Positions 8,560 through 14,483 of a DNA stretch of 15,080 bases are shown here, in pieces. Every line of letters starts with the position of its first letter. The first letter of the stretch is position 1. The notes beneath the pieces were generated by a model, which worked only from the letters and a program-made list of their open reading frames with translations, had not been told where the DNA came from and did not search any database. The stretch is taken from positions 1 through 15,080 of the forward strand of contig JAGHTS010000219.1 of NCBI GenBank assembly GCA_018065225.1, read 5' to 3'. The stretch is from Candidatus Phascolarctobacterium caballi. Its GTDB lineage: Bacteria > Bacillota > Negativicutes > Acidaminococcales > Acidaminococcaceae. A program made the position numbers and the translations under genes.

Positions 8560-9678
8560 CTACAAATCGTACTTATCGCCAAACATTGCCTTAAAAATTG
8601 ACACTAATACATTTACCACAATAGAATTACCTATCAGTTTGTTCATTTTTCGGTAAGAATACCCCAATGATAAAGTTCTTTCATATTCATCTTCTGTAAA
8701 TCCCATCAACAGAAATGCTTCCCTTATTGTTAATCTACGAAATGAATCACCAAGTTTCCCTTTGTAACGAAATAAACCGGCACAATTACTTCTATCCATA
8801 TTACAGGTAATCGTATTAACAGGTGTATTCAACTCTCTACCATTAACTTCCCACATTTTTTTTCGGGAACGTGTTGGATTTAATTGTGCATCATCTGCTT
8901 CTTTTTTCAACTGAGAAACCGAATAATCAGTTCTAAAGAAATTTTCAAAACAATATACACGAGATTGATTTTTTATTTTTCTCCCCACATTCAATTTTTT
9001 CCCAAAATGACTAACTATAAATGCCCTTATCCGTTCCTGCGGCACACCATGATCCATAGCATTCACTAAAATTGGCTCATCATTCTGATACCCTAATCCT
9101 TTGAGAAACTTCAACCATTTATCAAGATCTTTTCGATTTGCCGGGGCAAGAAGTGTTCTAACATTTTCTAACAACAAATACTCTGGCAAATTATTCCTTC
9201 TTTTTAACCCGAGAAGAATACGCTCTACCTCCCATAACAAACCGGATCTGGTGCCAGACCCTTTTTTCATTCCAAGACATTTTCCCCCTGTTGATAAATC
9301 TTGACACGGGAAACTATAAACTAATAAATCTATATCTGGCAACTTTGCAGGATCTAACCTTGTTATAGAACCATAATTCTTAGAATTTTTATTTGCTATG
9401 TATAATTGTTCTATAATTTCATTAGATAATTTATGTATATCGTATGGAGTAACAGAATCTCTGCTAAAATCAAACTGTTCCAAATACTTCAACATCACAT
9501 TACGAGAAGGCAAATGCCGCTTTCGTTTCTTGCAGTGAATTGCATTATAACAAATAATTGCGTCAATAAACCAATCACTGATCCCGACAATTTCATAATT
9601 AATATTTAATCTTTCCAGAGCAGATACTTGAGCTCCAATTCCAGCAAATGCTTCAAACACTTTTAATTTTTTTTTCAC
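8560..9678 (-). CDS. C5-cytosine DNA methyltransferase
   Basis: Transfers a methyl group from S-adenosylmethionine to C5 of cytosine in a specific DNA site. Motifs, numbered from the chosen start: I FEAFAGIGAQ (about 9-17, SAM binding), IV YSFPCQDLSTGGKC (around Cys125, the catalytic Cys), VI LLLENVRTLL (171-173), VIII GVPQERIRAFIV (214-218), IX FRRLTIREAFLLMGF and X LIGNSIVVNVL near the C-terminus. At 372 residues with a short target-recognition region, its specificity cannot be read from sequence. The frame opens with a TTG at 9682-9684, but GAGG is 8 bases before the GTG at 9676-9678 and only 2 before the TTG, so GTG is preferred. The gene overlaps the end of the broken vsr gene by 26 bases. 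It would protect self DNA from the downstream GHKL/Z1/nuclease set. Confidence 0.95.
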   Translation of the reverse strand: MKKKLKVFEAFAGIGAQVSALERLNINYEIVGISDWFIDAIICYNAIHCKKRKRHLPSRNVMLKYLEQFDFSRDSVTPYDIHKLSNEIIEQLYIANKNSKNYGSITRLDPAKLPDIDLLVYSFPCQDLSTGGKCLGMKKGSGTRSGLLWEVERILLGLKRRNNLPEYLLLENVRTLLAPANRKDLDKWLKFLKGLGYQNDEPILVNAMDHGVPQERIRAFIVSHFGKKLNVGRKIKNQSRVYCFENFFRTDYSVSQLKKEADDAQLNPTRSRKKMWEVNGRELNTPVNTITCNMDRSNCAGLFRYKGKLGDSFRRLTIREAFLLMGFTEDEYERTLSLGYSYRKMNKLIGNSIVVNVLVSIFKAMFGDKYDL

Positions 9679-10093
9679 TTTCAAATCCTCGATATACTTT
9701 TAACATTTCAAAGACTTTCATAACACATATACTTAAAAAAATCTCATCATCCCAAAACCTTATAACAAGCCATCCATTATCTCTCAATATTATTGTACAT
9801 TCCAAATCTCGCTCCTTATTCCTTTGTATCTTATTTTCCCAGAACTTTGTGTTTGTTCTCACTTGACTACCATCTCCATCTTTACCATGCCAAAAAGCAC
9901 CATCACAGAACACTGCTACCTTATACTTGGCAATAGCAATATCCACCTGATAACCGCAAACCTTATAATTTTTGCGATATCTTATCCCCTCTTATGCCAC
10001 CAATGCCTTCCGTTAAAGTAGTTCTGGCTTTGTGTCTTTGTTGTGAACGGCTGACATACATTTATGTCGTTGTGTTTTGGTTAGTTTGTCCAC
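9653..10093 (-). pseudogene. vsr: Broken vsr (very short patch repair endonuclease)
   Basis: Vsr nicks next to T:G mismatches left when 5-methylcytosine deaminates and is normally encoded beside a C5 methyltransferase, as here. The C-terminal 97 codons are intact: VDIAIAKYKVAVFCDGAFWHG, then KFWENKIQRNKERD and WLVIRFWDDEI, with the conserved Asp and Trp-His. The N-terminus is also recognisable from a GTG at 10091-10093: DKLTKTQRHKCMSAVHNKDT then KPELL. Between them lie a TAA at codon 27 (10013-10015), where Leu is expected, and a run around 9986-10003. In that run one inserted base and two inserted bases restore the expected RKALWHKGIRYRKNY, while the reading frame as it stands hits a second TAA (9992-9994). 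The total length (147 codons) fits an intact Vsr. An internal GTG at 9944-9946 could give a truncated product lacking the N-terminal part; I doubt it is active. Confidence 0.85.
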
Positions 10094-10177
10094 TTTATCA
10101 TTCTCATTAATTTACAAAAAAAATATAAATATTTTTTAATAATTAATAATACAATAATATAATTAATAATAATATTT

Positions 10178-10206
10178 ATTTTAACACATTAACATACACA
10201 AATCAA
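10178..10206 (-). promoter_or_regulatory. Promoter of the vsr-methyltransferase defence operon
   Basis: On the minus strand TTGATT (10201-10206) and TAAAAT (10178-10183) lie exactly 17 bases apart, with TGT before the -10 (extended -10). Transcription would begin near 10171, leaving an AT-rich leader of about 78 bases before the vsr GTG. No other good promoter is seen between here and the AIPR gene. Confidence 0.65.
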
Positions 10207-10228
10207 AATAATCTCTTTCAACGTCTAA

Positions 10229-10259
10229 CATTGTCGGGTGGGTAAAACCACCAGCAATG
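10229..10259. repeat. Inverted repeat upstream of the defence-operon promoter
   Basis: The outer arms CATTG/CAATG and inner arms GGTGG/CCACC fold into a hairpin with a small internal loop. It lies between the stop of the Sel1-repeat gene and the -35 of the next operon. Neither strand has a T-run after it, so it is not a standard intrinsic terminator. A protein-binding site or an RNA-stabilising 3' end is possible. Confidence 0.4.
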
Positions 10260-10323
10260 CATTTCTTTCCAAAAAAGTAAAACGCCAAACAGACATTCCT
10301 ACGACATCCAAAACTATTTCTGC

Positions 10324-11688
10324 TTATTTTTTGTGTATTTTTTTTAATTCCTTATCCAATAATTTCTTCAAACGGTCAAACCCTTTGCAATCTGTTTTTT
10401 CAGCACGGGCATACCAAAATTGTGCTTCTTCTATATCTTTTTCAACACCCGTACCCAAAAGATAACATTCAGCAACATTACACATTGCATTGGGTACACC
10501 TTTTTCTGCCGCCTTCATATAAAAACGGAACCCCATTTTTTCATCTTTGTCCACGCCTTCCCCATTTTCATAGGCATAGCCAACACTGTCCATAGCATCC
10601 CCGTCACCAAAAAATGCTGCAGTACAAAGATACTTAAATGCTGTGCTTAAATCTTTTTTTACACCAGTCCCATCACGATAACACCAGCCCACTGAACAAA
10701 TTCCACCTGCATCACCCATATCTGCCGCTTTTTTAAAACACTCGTAAGCTTTATCATCATTTTGTTTTGTACCCCGCCCGTTGATATATGCATAACCGGC
10801 ATTTAACCAACCAGTAGGATTACCTGCTTCACCAGCTTTAAGATACCATTTTAACGCTTCAGGATAGTTTTGTTTAATTGTGTTATAACCGTATTCAAAC
10901 CAAATGCCCATATCACTTAACGCATCTATATCGCCCAATTCAGCAGCTTTAGAACAGAGGGAAAAAGCTTTTTCCCTATCCTGTTTAATACCCAATCCAT
11001 CCCTATAGCATTGATGTAACACATACAATGCATGGGGATTATCTTTTTCTGCTGCCCTTGTAAAGTATTTTACGGCATTCTCATAATCCTCGGCATTTAT
11101 GCAGAAATTACCCCAAAGTACAGATGCCGCTAGCGAGCCGGCATCGGATGCTTTTAAAATCCATTTTCTGCCTTCATCCCTGTCTTTTTCTACCGACCAA
11201 CCGTTAAGGTAATGCAACGCCACATTATACATACTATCAGCATGACCAAGATTGGCAGCCATCATGGTCATGGCAAAGGCATGTTGTAAACTTTTTTCTA
11301 CACCAATGCCTTCACGATAACATCTTGCCAAAGCAATATAGGCAGGAACAAAATCGTAATTAGTCGCCATTCTGTAACAAAATATAGCATGGTCAACATC
11401 TTTTTTAGTCCCAATTCCATTTTCATAAAAAGTGCCAATAATGTAATTTACATCTGGATTGTCACTTTTTGCGTACTTATTAATGATTGCAAAAGCTAAA
11501 TTAGGATCTTCTTTAGTTCCATCCCCACGTGTTAATGCCAGAGCAAGCACACAGGCAGCTTGCACAGAACCTTTTTCTTCTAAAACCTGCAATCTTTGAA
11601 ACCCTTTTCCCGCTGTTTCCGGATTGGTCAACATTTTTGTACTTTCAGCAACAAGCTCATCAATACTTTTAATTTTTTTTATTGTCAT
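10324..11688 (-). CDS. Sel1-like repeat protein (about 11 repeats)
   Basis: A 454-residue protein built almost wholly of Sel1-like repeats, a TPR relative of 36-38 residues with the pattern A--LG--Y--G-GV-KD---A--WY-KAA--G. I count about eleven, e.g. YENGIGTKKD, YREGIGVEKS, YRDGLGIKQD, YINGRGTKQN, YRDGTGVKKD, YENGEGVDKD and YLLGTGVEKD. Repeat five is degenerate (CINAEDYENA). There is no signal peptide, so it is probably a cytoplasmic scaffold; Sel1 repeats bind other proteins. The frame is open to 11745, but GGGGA sits at good spacing before the ATG at 11686-11688 (MTIKKIKSIDELV), so I start there. It follows the Sel1-AAA+ gene by 37 bases and is the last gene of the riboswitch cassette. It likely partners that ATPase, which carries the same repeats. 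It has a Lys-rich C-terminus and no catalytic motif. Confidence 0.92.
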   Translation of the reverse strand: MTIKKIKSIDELVAESTKMLTNPETAGKGFQRLQVLEEKGSVQAACVLALALTRGDGTKEDPNLAFAIINKYAKSDNPDVNYIIGTFYENGIGTKKDVDHAIFCYRMATNYDFVPAYIALARCYREGIGVEKSLQHAFAMTMMAANLGHADSMYNVALHYLNGWSVEKDRDEGRKWILKASDAGSLAASVLWGNFCINAEDYENAVKYFTRAAEKDNPHALYVLHQCYRDGLGIKQDREKAFSLCSKAAELGDIDALSDMGIWFEYGYNTIKQNYPEALKWYLKAGEAGNPTGWLNAGYAYINGRGTKQNDDKAYECFKKAADMGDAGGICSVGWCYRDGTGVKKDLSTAFKYLCTAAFFGDGDAMDSVGYAYENGEGVDKDEKMGFRFYMKAAEKGVPNAMCNVAECYLLGTGVEKDIEEAQFWYARAEKTDCKGFDRLKKLLDKELKKIHKK

Positions 11689-11725
11689 AATTAAATCCCC
11701 TTTTTTATTTATTAAAATTTTATGC

Positions 11726-13243
11726 TTACGCAGTTTGAAAACCAATATGATGGTGCGGAACAGTCAAATGCTTTGCCTCGCCACGTACCAAATCATTATA
11801 ACCGTTGTTCAAATCACTTGTTTGCACCTTACTGTGTCCATTATGAACCGCACTGCGGATTGCCTGACGGACAACATACCCTATATCTGACAACGGGCGG
11901 TTAACCAACCTTTTTGCGAAATTATTTAAATCAAGTTCGCTGCTTGCCTGAGTTTTGGACAGTTCATATTTTAGGACAGCCTTGATTTCTTCAGTACTGG
12001 CAGGTCCCACTTCAATTTGATTGTCAAATCTGCCTTTTCGTAAAATTGCAGGATCAATAGCTTCCCGCATATTTGTCATGGCAAAAATTACAACACCACT
12101 GTCTATTGCCGGAGAAATATTACGAAGAAACTCATCTGTTTCTTCAAGTTTAGATTTCCAATCGTCAGCGTCACGCTTGCCTACAAACGTTTCAAACTCA
12201 TCAATAACAACAACACTTGGAGCTGCCTTTTTAGCTTCGTCAAATATTTTGGCAATTTTTTTGGAAGTACCATGAATATAAGTACATCCCACTGTCAGAG
12301 AATTAATCTCAAATACCGGCATACCTAAAAATTTGGTAACGGCAGCAACTGCATGGGTTTTACCACAACCTGGAGGCCCATATAATAAGGTTGCAGGTAT
12401 TGTATTAATACCCATTTTGCGATACTGGGTCTGATATTTGAAAAAATCAATGATTTCATCGTTAAAATACTTGGTTAGTTCTTGTCTGCCCGGCAAGACA
12501 AACTGTTTGTCAGCAAAAGGTATTTTACCGCTTTTTTTGTCTGACTTGGCATCTGCCATTGCTTTATTAACTGCAGACTCAAACTCTTCATCAGAAAGAT
12601 ATTTTGATTTTTCAGCTTTTACACTTTCCAATATATCTGCATTTGCCTGATACAGATAAAAATCATCAAGTATCTCGTCATCAATTTCAAACCCATTAGC
12701 CTGAGCAATATCTAAATATTTTTCAGCATTTTGCTTATTTCTATCAACACCTAAGCCATATAAATAACACTCAAAAAGGTATTGGGAACACCATATTTCC
12801 CCATCATTATATGCTTCAAGCCAAAGTCCAAAAGCCTTTTTTTGATCAACTTCACAACCCCGACCATCTGCATACATGCAGGCAAGATTAGCCTTAGCTG
12901 CAGGATAGTTTAAATCTACTGCTTTTGAATAATACTCGTTAGCTTTTTCATAATCTTGTTCTACACCTTTACCAAAATCATAATAAGTTCCCATAAGAAA
13001 CAAAGCAAAATCATTACCCAAAGAAGCACCTTTTTCTGCCCATTCTATTGCTTTGTCAGAATTTTCTTTTGTCCCAAAACCTTGACTATAGCATACAGAT
13101 GCTTCACTCATGCATTTGGCACTGCCCTGCTTAGCCCCCATCAAAGCATACTTGAAAAAATCTTCAGAACTGCCATTTGGATTAGTATTAGGATTTGAGG
13201 CATACATCTTTTCTTCAATTTCTTTTAATGTCAATTTTGCCAT
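11726..13243 (-). CDS. Sel1-repeat / AAA+ ATPase fusion protein
   Basis: A 505-residue fusion. Residues about 26-182 hold four Sel1-like repeats (YSQGFGTKEN, YDFGKGVEQD, YADGRGCEVD, YLYGLGVDRN). A linker (about 185-250) leads to a classic AAA+ domain: Walker A YGPPGCGKTHA (288-298), pore-loop-like CTYIHGTSKK (Tyr322), Walker B VVVIDEFETF (344-353), sensor-1 AMTN (Asn391) and arginine finger KGRFD (Arg405), then the helical lid. All ATPase residues are present. The pore-loop aromatic suggests a hexameric unfoldase or remodeller, with the repeats choosing substrates; this is inference. The C-terminus is His-rich (VPHHHIGF). AAGGGGGTGA precedes the ATG at 13241-13243. The gene starts 13 bases after the 84-aa gene and shares its riboswitch. 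I know no metabolic role for such a fusion; defence or stress protein handling are both possible. Confidence 0.92.
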   Translation of the reverse strand: MAKLTLKEIEEKMYASNPNTNPNGSSEDFFKYALMGAKQGSAKCMSEASVCYSQGFGTKENSDKAIEWAEKGASLGNDFALFLMGTYYDFGKGVEQDYEKANEYYSKAVDLNYPAAKANLACMYADGRGCEVDQKKAFGLWLEAYNDGEIWCSQYLFECYLYGLGVDRNKQNAEKYLDIAQANGFEIDDEILDDFYLYQANADILESVKAEKSKYLSDEEFESAVNKAMADAKSDKKSGKIPFADKQFVLPGRQELTKYFNDEIIDFFKYQTQYRKMGINTIPATLLYGPPGCGKTHAVAAVTKFLGMPVFEINSLTVGCTYIHGTSKKIAKIFDEAKKAAPSVVVIDEFETFVGKRDADDWKSKLEETDEFLRNISPAIDSGVVIFAMTNMREAIDPAILRKGRFDNQIEVGPASTEEIKAVLKYELSKTQASSELDLNNFAKRLVNRPLSDIGYVVRQAIRSAVHNGHSKVQTSDLNNGYNDLVRGEAKHLTVPHHHIGFQTA

Positions 13244-13256
13244 TTATATCACCCCC

Positions 13257-13511
13257 TTAAGCTGCTAACAACTCTGCCTTAAAATTGCTGAAACGCAAAA
13301 CACCGTCAACATAAATCTTGGACTTGACCATTTGCACATTTTGTTCAGGGAAATTCTCGCAAAGCCACTCACGAACCGTCAGGTTGGCAAGTTCCTTGCT
13401 GCCGGCAATAACCGCATCACCAAAATACTTGGTAGCATACAGTTTCTTCCCGGACTTAACACCATTCACATAAGCATCAAACTTAACTTCAAAGTTCATC
13501 AATTTTGACAT
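13257..13511 (-). CDS. Hypothetical 84-aa protein, first gene of riboswitch cassette
   Basis: Unrecognised small protein (MSKLMNFEVKFDAYVNGVKS and on). It looks like an alternating beta/alpha domain: an N-terminal strand pair (FEVKFDAYVNG), a helix (KYFGDAVIAGSKELANLT), VREWLCENFPEQ, and a final strand pair (KSKIYVDGVLRF). No signal peptide, membrane segment or catalytic motif is visible. The frame is also open from a TTG at 13515-13517, but GAGG is 8 bases before the ATG at 13509-13511 and only 2 before the TTG. It is the first gene after the SAM-I riboswitch terminator and lies 13 bases before the Sel1-AAA+ gene, so the three genes very likely share one transcript. It could be a substrate, adaptor or regulator of the ATPase; nothing in the sequence shows which. 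Confidence 0.8.
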   Translation of the reverse strand: MSKLMNFEVKFDAYVNGVKSGKKLYATKYFGDAVIAGSKELANLTVREWLCENFPEQNVQMVKSKIYVDGVLRFSNFKAELLAA

Positions 13512-13530
13512 CGTCAATACCTCGCTTTCG

Positions 13531-13567
13531 TAAAAAAAAATTGGTGTTTCCGAGATGAAACGCCAAT
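13531..13567 (-). terminator. Riboswitch expression platform: intrinsic terminator
   Basis: On the minus strand ATTGGCGTTTC (13557-13567) pairs with GAAACACCAAT (13540-13550), with one mismatch and a 6-base loop, followed by nine T (13532-13540 region). The 5' arm and loop (GCGTTTCATC) are also complementary, with one G-U pair, to GATGAGACGC at 13581-13590, the 3' strand of the aptamer P1 helix. This gives the usual mutually exclusive antiterminator. Confidence 0.9.
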
Positions 13568-13584
13568 TAATCTATAGAATGCGT

Positions 13585-13685
13585 CTCATCTTTCGGTTTC
13601 ATTACCGCTGGATTTAGCACCTTCCTGACGATTTCAGGGGTTGCTACAGCTTCATTGGGCCAGTCCCTCCACTGTTCTTGATGAG
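13585..13685 (-). ncRNA. SAM-I (S-box) riboswitch aptamer
   Basis: The minus strand carries every core element of the SAM-I class. P1 is CTCATC (13680-13685) with GATGAG (13585-13590). P2 with kink-turn and loop includes GTGGAGGGACTGGCCC (13657-13672) and then AATGAAGC. GCAACC (13639-13644) leads into P3 (CCTGA/TCAGG). GGAAGGTGCTAAATCC (13610-13625) is followed by P4 (GGT/ACC) and GAAAGATGAG (13585-13594). CTGG in the P2 loop can pair with CCAG in J3/4, the conserved pseudoknot. In this class bound SAM stabilises P1, which frees the downstream terminator, so the genes are OFF at high SAM and ON at low SAM. SAM-I riboswitches normally control methionine, cysteine or SAM genes; here the controlled genes are an 84-aa unknown and two Sel1/AAA+ proteins. 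Confidence 0.95.
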
Positions 13686-13738
13686 TATTTAGTTACAAAA
13701 TTATTTGATTATAACCGATACCTCCATTTGATGTTTTT

Positions 13739-13767
13739 ATTATAACACATGTTTTCGTAATCTGCAA
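13739..13767 (-). promoter_or_regulatory. Promoter of the riboswitch cassette
   Basis: On the minus strand TTGCAG (13762-13767) and TATAAT (13739-13744) are 17 bases apart with TGT directly before the -10. Transcription would start near 13732, about 47 bases before the aptamer. A second TATAAT at 13708-13713 lacks a good -35 and is less likely. Confidence 0.6.
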
Positions 13768-13786
13768 ATTTTTTTTTACTTTTTTT

Positions 13787-13850
13787 CGCCTAATACAAGT
13801 TTAAATTGTGGAATATAAGCTTTAAATTAATTCATAACTTATTATTATAC
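13787..13850 (-). repeat. Decayed partial copy of the 68-aa Cys-rich gene's 5' end
   Basis: This stretch matches 14323-14384 with few differences over about 50 bases (shared TAATACAAGTT and AAATTGTGGAATAT, then CTTTAAATT). In the intact copy it encodes the first 22 or so codons of the 68-aa Cys-rich gene. Here the corresponding residues still read FKAYIPQFKLVL, but the upstream part is out of frame and the frame ends in TAA a few codons later. It is a remnant of a local duplication. Confidence 0.6.
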
Positions 13851-13870
13851 TTTTTAAATATCTTCAGAAT

Positions 13871-14143
13871 TTAATTTCCAGCTTTTTTAGAATCGTTAAT
13901 TGATACTTTATACTTGCATTTAGCATTATTCCATAATATATTGCGTGGTTTTCCTTCAGGTTCAGGATATGCTTTACAATATGCACTGCAAGGATTGTAC
14001 TGGACTTTACAACAATCTCTGCAAGTGACCTTATCTGCATCTGGTCTTAAAAACCTGTCTTCGCTAAAAGGCACTTGGTCTATTTCTTCAAATTACATGT
14101 CGGGGTCACCCCACCCCGTTGGGTCAATTTCTACTAATTTCAT
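13871..14143 (-). pseudogene. Cys-rich small protein gene interrupted by an in-frame TAA
   Basis: From an ATG at 14141-14143 with a perfect GGAGG 7 bases upstream, translation reads MKLVEIDPTGWGDPDM and then meets TAA (14093-14095). The same frame continues without a break as FEEIDQVPFSEDRFLRPDAD to a Cys-rich region (TCRDCCKVQYNPC then YCKAYPEPEGKPRNIL and KCKYKV) ending at 13871. Six Cys in the pattern C-x2-CC-x6-C-x3-C suggest metal binding. The strong start signal on a 16-codon peptide and the seamless frame make a nonsense mutation in a 90-codon gene the simplest reading. Restart at the GTG at 14072-14074 (67 aa) is possible but that start has no clear ribosome site. The Cys spacing and the K-P-x-I element resemble the neighbouring 68-aa gene. 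Function unknown. Confidence 0.65.
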
Positions 14144-14182
14144 AAATGCCTCCTAAAATTTTCAAATTTTATAATTTACAAA

Positions 14183-14389
14183 CTATTTCATTTTCTTATA
14201 GCAAGGACACTTTTCACCATCACATACCCATATAGGCTTACGTTGCATATGTGGGCATTTAAGCGTATATAAAAGCTCTGGAAAATCTGCCATATATTTG
14301 CAAGTCCTGCAAGGACAGTTATCGGCTAATACAAGTTCAAATTGTGGAATATCATCTTTAAATTTGTTCGTAATTTTATACTCCCACAT
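14183..14389 (-). CDS. Hypothetical 68-aa Cys-rich protein
   Basis: Small protein with seven Cys (25, 27, 30, 45, 56, 61, 63) in the segments NCPCRTCKY, KCPHM and VCDGEKCPCYKK, probably a zinc-binding or iron-binding fold; no family recognised. The N-terminal 24 residues (WEYKITNKFKDDIPQFELVL) lack Cys. The ATG at 14387-14389 has no obvious ribosome binding site, and the predicted transcription start is only some 16-18 bases upstream, so initiation may be weak or close to leaderless. It precedes the interrupted Cys-rich gene by 39 bases, and its 5' end is duplicated in decayed form at 13787-13850. Confidence 0.65.
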   Translation of the reverse strand: MWEYKITNKFKDDIPQFELVLADNCPCRTCKYMADFPELLYTLKCPHMQRKPIWVCDGEKCPCYKKMK

Positions 14390-14412
14390 GCCATTTATTT
14401 AACGTTGATTAA

Positions 14413-14426
14413 ATTATAACACATAT
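14413..14426 (-). promoter_or_regulatory. Extended -10 promoter element of the 68-aa gene
   Basis: On the minus strand ATGTGTTATAAT (TATAAT at 14413-14418 with TGT in front) is identical over 12 bases to the -10 region of the riboswitch promoter. No good -35 lies 17 bases upstream; a TTGTCA is present but about 30 bases away. Confidence 0.45.
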
Positions 14427-14483
14427 CGTGACCCAAATTTGGTAAATATGACAACTTTTCAAAAAATTTTTTTTCAATTTTAT

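Noticed and set aside
9653..9946. Intact 97-aa Vsr starting at GTG 9944-9946
   Set aside because: The clear Vsr N-terminus is encoded upstream in the expected phase, and the internal GTG has no ribosome binding site, so a broken full-length gene explains the sequence better.
10229..10259. Hairpin as an intrinsic terminator of the Sel1 gene
   Set aside because: No T-run follows the stem on the minus strand, and it lies about 65 bases past the stop codon; kept only as an unexplained inverted repeat.
13708..13713. Second TATAAT as the main promoter of the riboswitch cassette
   Set aside because: There is no acceptable -35 at 16-18 bases, whereas the TATAAT at 13739-13744 has TTGCAG at exactly 17 bases and an extended -10.
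13771..13787. Long T/A homopolymer runs as a terminator after the Cys-rich genes
   Set aside because: No stem-loop precedes the run on either strand; it overlaps the upstream part of the riboswitch promoter and could equally be an A-tract UP-like element.
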